This document shows, piece after piece, positions 6,027 through 13,106 of a DNA stretch of 13,614 bases. The first letter of the stretch is position 1. Every line of letters starts with the position of its first letter. Below the pieces are notes generated by a model, which had not been told where the DNA came from, made no database searches, and saw only the letters and a program-made list of their open reading frames with translations. The stretch spans positions 1-13,614 of the forward strand of contig JACPHN010000162.1 of the NCBI GenBank assembly GCA_016188575.1. The letters are read 5' to 3'. A program made the translations under genes and the position numbers. This DNA is from Candidatus Schekmanbacteria bacterium (GTDB lineage Bacteria > CSSED10-310 > JACPHN01).

Positions 6027-7181
6027 GTGAAGCGTTTCATTGGATCATGGGAAGGAAGAGCGGTGAGCGGGTACTCTGAAAATCCTCCGGACATTCTGGT
6101 GGTCGACGACACGCCGGCCAACTTGCGGCTGCTCGCCGGCATGCTCAAGGACAAGGGATACCGCGTGCGGCCGGTGCTCGACGGCCGTAGTGCGCTGGAC
6201 GCGGCGCGCCGCGCGGCGCCCACGCTGATTCTGCTCGACATCAACATGCCGGAGCTAAGCGGTTATGAGGTCTGCGCGGCGCTCAAGGCGGATCCTCTCC
6301 TGCGCGCGATCCCGGTAATCTTCATCAGCGCCAACAGCGACATCAGCGACAAGGTGCGGGCGTTCGCCGCCGGCGGCGTGGACTACGTTACCAAGCCGTT
6401 CCACTTCGAGGAGGTGCACGCCCGCGTGGAGGCGCACCTGAGGATCCAGCGACTCCAGCTCGCGCTGGACGAGCACAATTCCCGGTTGCAGGAGCAGGTC
6501 GCCGCGCAGGTCAAGGAGATTTCGGACGCACAGATCGCCGCGATCCTGGCGCTGGCGAAGCTCGGCGAATGTCGCGACGAAGATACCGGCCGCCACGTTG
6601 TCCGCGTCCAGCGGTTTTGCCGGGCGCTCGCGCAACGACTCGACGCGGACGGGGTCTTCGGCGACCTGATCGACACCGCCTTCATTGCGGACCTCTACCA
6701 CGGCAGCGCCCTGCACGACGTCGGCAAGGTGGCGATCCCTGACAGCGTGCTGCTCAAGCCCGGCAAGCTCACCGCCGCGGAGCTGGAGGTCATGAAGCGG
6801 CACACAGTCATCGGCGCCGAGGCGCTTGCCGCCGTGCTCGACGTCTATCCCACCAATACCTTCCTGCGGATGGGGGCCGAAATCGCCCGCCACCATCACG
6901 AGCGCTGGGACGGCAGCGGTTACCCGGCAGGGCTCGCAGGCGAGGAGATCCCGCTCTCCGCGCGTATCGTCAGCCTTGCGGACCAGTACGACGCGCTGCG
7001 CAACCGGCGGCCCTACAAGCCGCCCTTCTCCGCGGCAAGGACTTTCGCCATCATCACCGGGGGTGACGAGCGCAGCCGCCCCGAGCACCTGGATCCGCGC
7101 ATCTTGACCGCATTTACGGCAATCGCTCCCGAGCTCGACGCGATCTTCGACAACGGCGCCGACCCGACCGACGGAGCATGA
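6027..7181 (+). CDS. RpfG-type response regulator, HD-GYP cyclic-di-GMP phosphodiesterase
   Basis: This is a 384-residue two-domain regulator. The receiver domain (about 22-142) has the acidic pair D27-D28, phospho-acceptor D71 in LLDINMP, S101 and K123 in VTKPF. A coiled-coil linker (about 143-172) leads to the HD-GYP domain (about 173-370). Expected metal and substrate residues are present: DEDTGRH (184-190, H190), ALHDVGK (228-234, H230-D231), H259, the triplet H289-H291, WDGSGYP (294-300) and ADQYDAL (318-324). Intact HD-GYP proteins break down cyclic-di-GMP, which controls biofilm, motility and virulence traits. The GTG at 6027 follows GGAGG (6016-6020) by six bases. An in-frame GTG at 6063, with AGGA at 6053-6056, begins closer to the receiver and is an equally credible start. 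Phosphorylation by one of the flanking kinases is inferred from gene order. Confidence 0.9.
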   Translation: MKRFIGSWEGRAVSGYSENPPDILVVDDTPANLRLLAGMLKDKGYRVRPVLDGRSALDAARRAAPTLILLDINMPELSGYEVCAALKADPLLRAIPVIFISANSDISDKVRAFAAGGVDYVTKPFHFEEVHARVEAHLRIQRLQLALDEHNSRLQEQVAAQVKEISDAQIAAILALAKLGECRDEDTGRHVVRVQRFCRALAQRLDADGVFGDLIDTAFIADLYHGSALHDVGKVAIPDSVLLKPGKLTAAELEVMKRHTVIGAEALAAVLDVYPTNTFLRMGAEIARHHHERWDGSGYPAGLAGEEIPLSARIVSLADQYDALRNRRPYKPPFSAARTFAIITGGDERSRPEHLDPRILTAFTAIAPELDAIFDNGADPTDGA

Positions 7182-7193
7182 CAGGAGACGCAA

Positions 7194-8342
7194 ATGGTAG
7201 AGCCGCTTGCACCGCAGCCCCCGGCGAGCATCCTTATCGTCGACGATACCCCCGCATCCCTGAACCTGCTGTGTAGCATTGTCAAGGCGCGCGGCCACCG
7301 GGCACGCCCCGTTCCGTGCGGCGAGCTGGCACTGCGGGCGGCGCACGCCGACCCGCCCGAGCTGATCCTGCTCGACATCGGCATGCCCGAGATGGACGGC
7401 TACGAGGTGTGCAGGCGCCTCAAGGCCGATGCCGCGCTGCGCGACATTCCGGTGATCTTCGTGAGCTCGCACGCGGAGGTCTGGGACAAGGTCGAGGCCT
7501 TTGCGGTAGGCGGCGTCGATTATGTGACCAAGCCGTTCGAAATCGAGGAAGTCCACGCGCGGATCGCGACCCACCTCGAGCTGCGGCGCCGCGAGCGCGA
7601 GCTGCGCGAAAGCCGCGACCGCCTCCAGGAGCTGGAGGCGCTGCGCGACAGCCTCGTGCACATGCTCGTGCACGACCTGCGCTCGCCGTTGTCGGCGCTG
7701 CTCGCCTATCTGGAGATTCTCAAGCAGGACGCGGCACCGGCGCTGACGCTACAGCAACGCGATTACCTCGAGCAGGCGCGTAACGCCGGCAAGCGCATGG
7801 CGCTGATGGTGACTTCGGTGCTCGACGTGAACAAGCTAGAGGCGACCAGGATGCAGCTTCGCATTTCGGTGTGCGACGCTGTGGTGTTGGCCCGGGAGGT
7901 CGCCGACAGCCTGGCCTCGCTGGTGGAGAACCGCGAGCTCGCTGTGCGTGCGGCCCAGGAAGAGCTGTTCGTGTTCCTCGACCGCGGCATCATCTTCCGG
8001 GTGTTGCAGAACCTGGTGGCCAACGCGCTCAAGTTCGCGCCGGCCGCCGGTGGGCGTGTGACGATCGAGGTCACCGGCGAGCAGGAGGGAATTCGGTTCC
8101 GCGTCACGGACAACGGGCCGGGAATTCCCGCCAAGTACCACAGCCGCATCTTCGAGAAGTTTGTGCAGGCCGACGACGAGTGGGGCTACCACGCCTTTTC
8201 GACGGGGCTCGGTCTGGCGTTCTGCAAGCTGGCGGTGGCAGCGCACGGGGGGCGGATCGGTGTGGAGAGCGAGGAAGGGGCGGGCGCGAGTTTCTGGTTC
8301 CTGCTGCCACGGCCGGAGCAACCCAGAAGTCAGGGGGCGTAG
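7194..8342 (+). CDS. Soluble REC-HisKA-HATPase sensor kinase
   Basis: This 382-residue kinase starts with a receiver domain (about 12-128; D17-D18, phospho-acceptor D61 in LLDIGMPEMDG, K113 in VTKPF). A short coiled coil (130-155) leads to a HisKA dimerisation domain with LVHDLRSPL (phospho-histidine H160) and a HATPase domain with NLVANALKF (N277), DNGPGI (306-311) and TGLGL (337-341). No membrane segment or sensory PAS/GAF domain is visible, so input probably comes through phosphorylation of its own receiver. ATG 7194 has AGGAG at 7183-7187, seven bases... upstream, and lies 12 bases after the RpfG stop. The receiver closely resembles that of the RpfG-like protein before it, pointing to duplication. 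It is the last gene of the operon and converges on rlmKL 67 bases away. Confidence 0.9.
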   Translation: MVEPLAPQPPASILIVDDTPASLNLLCSIVKARGHRARPVPCGELALRAAHADPPELILLDIGMPEMDGYEVCRRLKADAALRDIPVIFVSSHAEVWDKVEAFAVGGVDYVTKPFEIEEVHARIATHLELRRRERELRESRDRLQELEALRDSLVHMLVHDLRSPLSALLAYLEILKQDAAPALTLQQRDYLEQARNAGKRMALMVTSVLDVNKLEATRMQLRISVCDAVVLAREVADSLASLVENRELAVRAAQEELFVFLDRGIIFRVLQNLVANALKFAPAAGGRVTIEVTGEQEGIRFRVTDNGPGIPAKYHSRIFEKFVQADDEWGYHAFSTGLGLAFCKLAVAAHGGRIGVESEEGAGASFWFLLPRPEQPRSQGA

Positions 8343-8409
8343 CGGACAGCGGCGGCATCGCCGGCGAGGACGAAGGCAGGCGATTAGGGGATCTCGTGTC
8401 GCCTGGAAG

Positions 8410-10728
8410 TCAGACGGTGTGGCGCCGAGGCTCACGTCCCGCGGCCCAGGTGATCTGGAAGACCGCGTGCTGCCGCTCGCGCCGGCAGAAATCCGGCGGC
8501 AGGGTGGCGGCGCTGAGGTCGACGATTTCGACGCCGGCCGCAAGCAGTGGCTCGCGCGTGAGCCTGAAGCCGTGGGCGCTCGCGCTGAACAGCAGAATGC
8601 CGCCGGGAGCGAGCAAGCGGGCTGCGCCCAGAACGAGCTCGCGTTGGTCGCGCGCAAGGTCCAACGTCCCGCGCATCGCCTTGGAGTTCGAGAACGTGGG
8701 AGGCTCCAGAAAGATCAGCTCGTAGCGATCGCGCGACGGCGGCGCCGCGAGGAGCTGCTGGCAGTCGGCGCGCTCGAGCCGGTGGCGCCTGCCGTCTACC
8801 GCGACGCCGTTGAGCTCGAGGTTGCGGCGCCCCCATTCGAGGTAGGTCGGCGAGAGGTCGATGCTGGTAGTCGAGGCGGCACCGGCACAGGCGACGTAGA
8901 CGGTGGCCGCGCCGGTGTAGGCGAAGAGGTTCAGGAAGCGGCGGCCGGGAGCGAGCGCGGCGAGTCTGGCACGGGTCGCGCGGCCGTCGAGAAACAGGCC
9001 AGTGTCGAGGTAGTCGGTGAGGTTGACGAGGAAGCGGTGGCCGCCCTCGCGGACCTCGTGGAGCACGCCGAGGTCGTCTTGCCTCTGGTATTGATCGGTG
9101 CCGCGCTGGCGGCGCCGCACTCTGAGGTGAAGGTCCTCGGGGGCGATGGCGAGCAGCTCGGGGAGCGTGGAGACGACCTGGCGCAGGCGGTGGCGCGCGG
9201 CACCGGGGTCGACGGTCTTCGGCGGAGCCTGTTCCTGGACCACCGCGAAGCGCTCGTAACGATCGACGATCACCGCGTATTCGGGGATGTCCGCGTCGTA
9301 GACCCGGTAGCAGGTGATGCCTTCGCGCTCGACCCAACGGCGCATGAGGCGGAGGTTTTTCTTGATGCGGTTGATGAAAGCGGCGACCGAGGCGTCGCCC
9401 TTTGCGGGCGGCGTCGCGCCGGTGGTGGCGTTGGCGGTAACGTGTTCGGGCGGTGCCGCGGCGCCGCCGGCGGCGGTCTCGGCGGGGGGTGCGCCGGCGG
9501 TATCTTCCCCACCGCGCGGGCGCTCGCGCGCCTCACGCAGGGAGCCCGCCAGAATCGGGATCCGCAGCAGGCGGCATTCGATGTCGCCGTTCCACACCGG
9601 CACGCGCCGCGTCGGGCGCAGCCCCAGATAGCGGGACAGCTCGCCCTCGGCGGCGGTCAGGAGCCAGGCCTCCCAGCCGGCGAATCGGCGTTTCAGCAGA
9701 TCGCCGAGGTTCGTATAGAGCGGGATGAGAGCGTCGGGGCTGCGGAGCCGCTCGCCGTAAGGTGGATTGGACACGAGCAACCCGGGCCCCTCGCCCGGCG
9801 GGGTCGCCGCGGAGAGCGCCTGCCGCTCGAAGCACACGCAGCCGCGCAGTCCCGCACGTTCCGCACAGGCGATCGCGCCGCGCACGGCGTGCGGGTCCTC
9901 GTCGTGGCCGACCACGTGCATCCGCCGCGCCCGCTCGCGCCCCGCGGCCGCGCGCTCGCGCGCCTCGGCGCACAGCGCGCTCCACACCGCGCGATCGTGG
10001 CCGCGCCAGCGCGCAAAACCGAAGCCCCCGCGCTCGGCGCGGAGCAGACCGGGCGCCACGTCAGCAGCGATCAGCGCGGCTTCAAGCGGCAGCGTGCCCG
10101 ACCCGCAGAGCGGATCGAGGAAGGGCGCGCCCTCCCGCGCCCGCTCCGGCCATCCGGCCAGGCGGAGCAACCCGGCGGCGACATTTTCCTTGAGCGGCGC
10201 CGCGCCCGCCTCTCGCGCCGTTCGGTAGCCGCGGCGGTGCAGGCTCTCGCCGGCGAGGTCGATGCGCAGCTCCACGCGGCTCTTGTCCAGCAGCAGGTTG
10301 ACGCGCAGGTCGGGAGCGGCAGCATTCACGGAGGGGCGCCGCCCGTGGCGGTCGCGGAACCGATCGACGATCGCGTCCTTGACGCGCAGCGCCGCGAAAT
10401 CGGTGTGCGTGATTCCGGGTGTCAGCCCGGAGGCGACGACACAGTCCACCGCCAGCGTCCCATCGACGCCGAGCCACGTCTCCCACGGCAGCTCCCGCGC
10501 GCCCTCATAGAGCTCACCGGCGCTCGCCACCGCGAAGGCCCCGACGCGCCGCAGCACGCGGCTCGCAATCCGCGTCCACAGGCAGATTCGGCACGCGAGC
10601 GCGAACGATCCTTCGAGCTCGACGCCCGCGGAGGCGACGCGAAGCGGCGCCGCCCCAAGCTCGACAAGCTCCGCGGCGAGCGCCTCGCCGAGGCGTCCCG
10701 GGGCCACGACAAAATACGTATCGGTCAC
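8410..10728 (-). CDS. rlmKL: Bifunctional 23S rRNA methyltransferase RlmK/RlmL (m7G2069 and m2G2445)
   Basis: This 772-residue enzyme modifies two guanines of 23S rRNA during large-subunit assembly. The N-terminal half is RlmL: a THUMP RNA-binding region (about 1-160), then a Rossmann methyltransferase with FLDPLCGSGTLPLEAA (203-218) and the N2-guanine signature SNPPYGERL (320-328). An Ala/Pro/Gly/Thr-rich linker (about 400-447) leads to RlmK, starting FINRIKKNLR, with the SAM loop FLNLFAYTGAATVYVA (598-613) and IFLEPPTFSNSKAM (672-685). The usual acid before PPTFSNSK is Asp; here E675 takes its place. The E. coli protein is about 70 residues shorter, the long linker accounting for much of this. 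The start is a GTG (10726-10728) with GAGGA seven bases upstream, immediately before TDTYFVVAPG; longer frames upstream look non-coding. The fused form suggests a gammaproteobacterium. Confidence 0.93.
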   Translation of the reverse strand: MTDTYFVVAPGRLGEALAAELVELGAAPLRVASAGVELEGSFALACRICLWTRIASRVLRRVGAFAVASAGELYEGARELPWETWLGVDGTLAVDCVVASGLTPGITHTDFAALRVKDAIVDRFRDRHGRRPSVNAAAPDLRVNLLLDKSRVELRIDLAGESLHRRGYRTAREAGAAPLKENVAAGLLRLAGWPERAREGAPFLDPLCGSGTLPLEAALIAADVAPGLLRAERGGFGFARWRGHDRAVWSALCAEARERAAAGRERARRMHVVGHDEDPHAVRGAIACAERAGLRGCVCFERQALSAATPPGEGPGLLVSNPPYGERLRSPDALIPLYTNLGDLLKRRFAGWEAWLLTAAEGELSRYLGLRPTRRVPVWNGDIECRLLRIPILAGSLREARERPRGGEDTAGAPPAETAAGGAAAPPEHVTANATTGATPPAKGDASVAAFINRIKKNLRLMRRWVEREGITCYRVYDADIPEYAVIVDRYERFAVVQEQAPPKTVDPGAARHRLRQVVSTLPELLAIAPEDLHLRVRRRQRGTDQYQRQDDLGVLHEVREGGHRFLVNLTDYLDTGLFLDGRATRARLAALAPGRRFLNLFAYTGAATVYVACAGAASTTSIDLSPTYLEWGRRNLELNGVAVDGRRHRLERADCQQLLAAPPSRDRYELIFLEPPTFSNSKAMRGTLDLARDQRELVLGAARLLAPGGILLFSASAHGFRLTREPLLAAGVEIVDLSAATLPPDFCRRERQHAVFQITWAAGREPRRHTV

Positions 10729-10964
10729 CCCTGTTTCCTCGGAGGCCGGCCCGGGATGCCCGCCTCGCTCGCGATCCAGTGAGGCAAGGTGAGCCACAGC
10801 ATGACGCGCACGCTGCGGGCGGCGCGGTCTTCTTGGCGGACGGGCGCGGTCGCGCGGCTGCCGGGGCGGTCGGCGCGCGTCTGGACGTGGAGATTGGCGC
10901 GGAACCAGCGGGATCCGGGGGCTTGCTGATGCCATTGTTGCGAGGGATTTCGAGCGAAGGTCAT
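10725..10964 (-). pseudogene. Possible remnant of a PHP-domain (TrlF-like) gene start
   Basis: Reading the minus strand from ATG at 10964 gives 79 residues beginning MTFARNPSQQWHQQAPGSRW, followed by FRANLHVQTRAD. This resembles the start of PHP-domain proteins, where a 'RWFKADLHIHT'-like strand carries two metal-binding histidines. Here the expected Asp is Asn and the second His is Gln (HVQ), and the similarity fades after about 35 residues; the frame ends over the rlmKL start. If genuine, it is a truncated, inactive fragment. The similarity is from memory and short; it could be chance. Confidence 0.2.
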
Positions 10965-11271
10965 GGGTCGTTCTCGCCGTGAATGGGGGCGCGGGCCGGC
11001 CGGTGGGGGGAGATGGCGGCTCCGTTCGTATCGCCGCAGCGTGCGTGGCGTCAACTGCGCGCGAGGCTCGGTGCTGGGGGAGGTGGCGGCATGATACCAA
11101 ATACGCCAATATGGCGGCTGTTACCACCTCGCGCCTCCTCCCACCGCCCTCGCCGGCGCTCGCCACCGCCTCGCAGATGCTCGCCTGCAATCGACCGTCT
11201 GGCCCGACGCTTGCATCTCCTGCTGCCAAAACCATCCAACACTCCGCTCGCACCACGAAAGGATTACCACC
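10729..11271. other. Divergent intergenic region, mostly unexplained
   Basis: This 543-base gap separates rlmKL (minus) from the PLAT-like gene (plus), so promoters for both should lie here. An AT-richer patch around 11089-11116, containing the hairpin CGCCA-ATA-TGGCG (11104-11116), stands out from its GC-rich surroundings and is the most likely regulatory segment, but no convincing -35/-10 pair was found. The part from 10729 to 10964 may hold a degraded gene fragment on the minus strand (listed separately). Long reading frames crossing the gap on both strands are Arg/Pro-rich and look like composition artefacts. Confidence 0.4.
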
Positions 11272-12387
11272 ATGGCCCGCTGCAAATCCCTCGCTCCCGC
11301 TCCGCTTCGCTTCCGCAACTGCCTCCCTGTGGCACTCGCCGCGCTGCTTTCGGCCTCAGCCCTCGCCAGCGCCACGCCCACCGCGGCGGCTCTCGGCAAC
11401 TGCACCTTTCCCCTCAACTATGACTACCTCGATGACGTCCCCGTTTGGCGCATCCGGCTCGTCGTTCGCACGGCCGACGGCGAGAATTCCGGAACCGACG
11501 ACCCCGCCTACGTCCAGTTGAATGGCACCCACGACAAGTTCTGGCTCGATTACGGCGGCAATGACCGCGAACGAAACAGCCACCAGGTCTACGACGTGCT
11601 GGATCCCGACGTGGTCACCGCCGGCGATATTGCGATGATCAAGATCGGCAAGTCCGGCAACGACGGCTGGGGGATTTCCAGCGTCGAGCTGTGGATCAAC
11701 GCCGACACCCAACCGATTTACCGATCCAGCGGCAGCTCGGTGTTTCTCGACAGCTCCTCCGGCTACTCCAACAGCGTCATACTCTCCAACCTCTTCCACT
11801 ATGCCGACGAGTGGGAGCTGCGCGACGAACAGTGCGCGATTCCGGAAGAGCTCGGTCGCGAATCCCTCGAGTCGATCATCGAGGCGAGCCTTGGGGACTC
11901 GCTGCATCACGACGGCTCGTTTGGCGTCAGCAAGTCCACGTATTCCTACCATGCGGACGTCTACTGGAAGCAGCTTGGCGAGGAGGCAGTCACGGTCACC
12001 CGGCGATCCGACTCGACACACGATCTGGATCTCGATCTCGGCATGAAGGTCACCTACGACTCGTTCATCACGTCGCCGGGCAGCGACACCACGAATCTTG
12101 ACGTCGATCTGAAGCTCACCTGGTCCTGCAGCGATGGCTCAATCGAGGTGACCCCGAACCTTCAGGATGTAGACTTCCACGTCGAGCTGTCCGGCTTGGC
12201 CGGAGTTGTATCGGACATTCTCGGGCTGTTTGGGTTCGACGTCGACGACTACCTCGAGAATGTTGTGGAGAGCAAGCTTCAATCACGGCTCAGGAACAGC
12301 TTTGATGGGCTGAACGTCGACCTCGGCGGCTACCTGCACGGGTGCTCGGTCGACGACGACGGCAACCTTCAACTTGACTGGTTCTGA
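11272..12387 (+). CDS. Secreted protein with PLAT/LH2-like domain and uncharacterised C-terminal half
   Basis: This 371-residue protein has a Sec signal peptide: basic start to R15, hydrophobic LPVALAALLSASALASA (18-34), and probable cleavage after ASA at 34 or a nearby Ala. Residues 56-145 look like a PLAT/LH2 beta-sandwich: VWRIRLVVRTADGENSGTDD, then VQLNG, GDIAMIKIG (118-126) and a closing GWGISSVELWIN (132-143). PLAT domains bind lipids or partner proteins, sometimes with calcium, and the acidic loop here would suit that. The second half (about 190-371) is Asp/Ser-rich, with alternating DLDLDLGMKV and LDVDLKLTWS strands and an amphipathic helix DYLENVVESKLQSRLRN (326-342); I do not recognise it. 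Four cysteines in the mature part (44, 188, 286, 358) could form two disulfides. AAGGA (11259-11263) lies eight bases before the ATG. It appears to be transcribed alone. No enzymatic motif is seen. Confidence 0.75.
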   Translation: MARCKSLAPAPLRFRNCLPVALAALLSASALASATPTAAALGNCTFPLNYDYLDDVPVWRIRLVVRTADGENSGTDDPAYVQLNGTHDKFWLDYGGNDRERNSHQVYDVLDPDVVTAGDIAMIKIGKSGNDGWGISSVELWINADTQPIYRSSGSSVFLDSSSGYSNSVILSNLFHYADEWELRDEQCAIPEELGRESLESIIEASLGDSLHHDGSFGVSKSTYSYHADVYWKQLGEEAVTVTRRSDSTHDLDLDLGMKVTYDSFITSPGSDTTNLDVDLKLTWSCSDGSIEVTPNLQDVDFHVELSGLAGVVSDILGLFGFDVDDYLENVVESKLQSRLRNSFDGLNVDLGGYLHGCSVDDDGNLQLDWF

Positions 12388-12405
12388 GCGACCCCCTTCC
12401 TCGCC

Positions 12406-12436
12406 GGCGCCTGGTTTGCCTCGCGGGCCAGGCGCC
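12406..12436 (+). terminator. Hairpin after the PLAT-like gene, possible terminator
   Basis: GGCGCCTGG (12406-12414) pairs perfectly with CCAGGCGCC (12428-12436) across a 13-base loop, starting 18 bases after the stop codon. No T-run follows, so it is either a Rho-assisted or mRNA-stabilising hairpin rather than a textbook intrinsic terminator. Confidence 0.4.
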
Positions 12437-12632
12437 CGTGCTCGCCCTCGACGCTGCTTTCGGCCACGTGTGGGCGAAGCGCGAAACGCACCTTGTTCGA
12501 GATTTGCTGGGAACGAGCTCCGGGGATAAGATCGCTCCGCGGCCGGACGGCGGCACGACCGAGTATTCACGGCGCTCGCGCTGCGGAACCGCGAAAGCCG
12601 CGGCGCTCTGGATCACAACCCGGAGTCCCAAG

Positions 12633-13106
12633 ATGTCTACGATGCCTGTGCTGGAGGGTGGGTGCGCTTGCGGTGAGCTGCGCTACCGGCTCACGTCCGC
12701 ACCGATGTTCGTCCACTGCTGCCACTGCTTGAATTGCCAGCGACAGACAGGGAGCGCCTTCGTGATCAACATGCTGATCGAGGCCTCACGGGTGGAGCTG
12801 CTTGCGGGAAATCCGACCGCGGTGCGCGTGCCCAGGGACGAGGGCAGGCTGCATCGGATCTTTCGCTGTCCGACGTGTCAGATTGCGGTGTGGAGCGAAT
12901 ACAGCGGCCGGTCCGAGGTGCTCTTCGTGCGCGCCGCGACTCTCGACGACCCCGCGAGGATTTCGCCGGACGTTCACATCTACACCCGATCCAAGTTGCC
13001 CTGGATCGCGCTGCCGGCGTCGGTGCCGGCGTATGCGGAGTACTACGATACCGAAGCGCTCTGGCCGGCAGAGAGTCTGGCGCGACGCAAGGCGCTTCTT
13101 GGTTGA
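12633..13106 (+). CDS. GFA-family zinc protein (glutathione-dependent formaldehyde-activating enzyme / CENP-V-like)
   Basis: This 157-residue protein carries the zinc-binding cysteine pattern of the GFA family. C11-x-C13 is in GGCACGELRY, C30-x-C32-x2-C35 in CHCLNCQRQTGSAF, and C79-x2-C82 in RCPTCQ. Conserved surroundings such as G40-S41 and the later WSEYSGRSEVLFVRAATLDD (87-106) also fit. The founding member was reported to speed the reaction of formaldehyde with glutathione, but most bacterial relatives are uncharacterised and that activity should not be assumed. ATG 12633 has GGAG (12622-12625) seven bases upstream; the second ATG at 12642 would also keep the whole domain. The frame extends back to 12438, but that part is Arg-rich and unlike the family. 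It probably has its own promoter, as it lies 245 bases after the preceding gene and a hairpin. Confidence 0.85.
   Translation: MSTMPVLEGGCACGELRYRLTSAPMFVHCCHCLNCQRQTGSAFVINMLIEASRVELLAGNPTAVRVPRDEGRLHRIFRCPTCQIAVWSEYSGRSEVLFVRAATLDDPARISPDVHIYTRSKLPWIALPASVPAYAEYYDTEALWPAESLARRKALLG

Noticed and set aside
6255-7673. 472-residue minus-strand open frame opposite the RpfG-like and second kinase genes
   Set aside because: Antisense shadow; the plus-strand genes have all expected catalytic motifs.
8161-10782. 873-residue plus-strand open frame antisense to rlmKL
   Set aside because: It is a by-product of GC-rich codon use opposite a strongly supported gene; its translation is Arg/Ala/Gly-rich with no recognisable domain.
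10729-11256. Upstream extension of the rlmKL frame
   Set aside because: The extra residues are Arg/Pro/Ala-rich and unrelated to RlmL, whose normal start is matched at the GTG at 10726-10728 with a good Shine-Dalgarno.
12438-12632. Upstream extension of the GFA protein
   Set aside because: Residues before ATG 12633 do not fit the family, and a Shine-Dalgarno is properly spaced before 12633.
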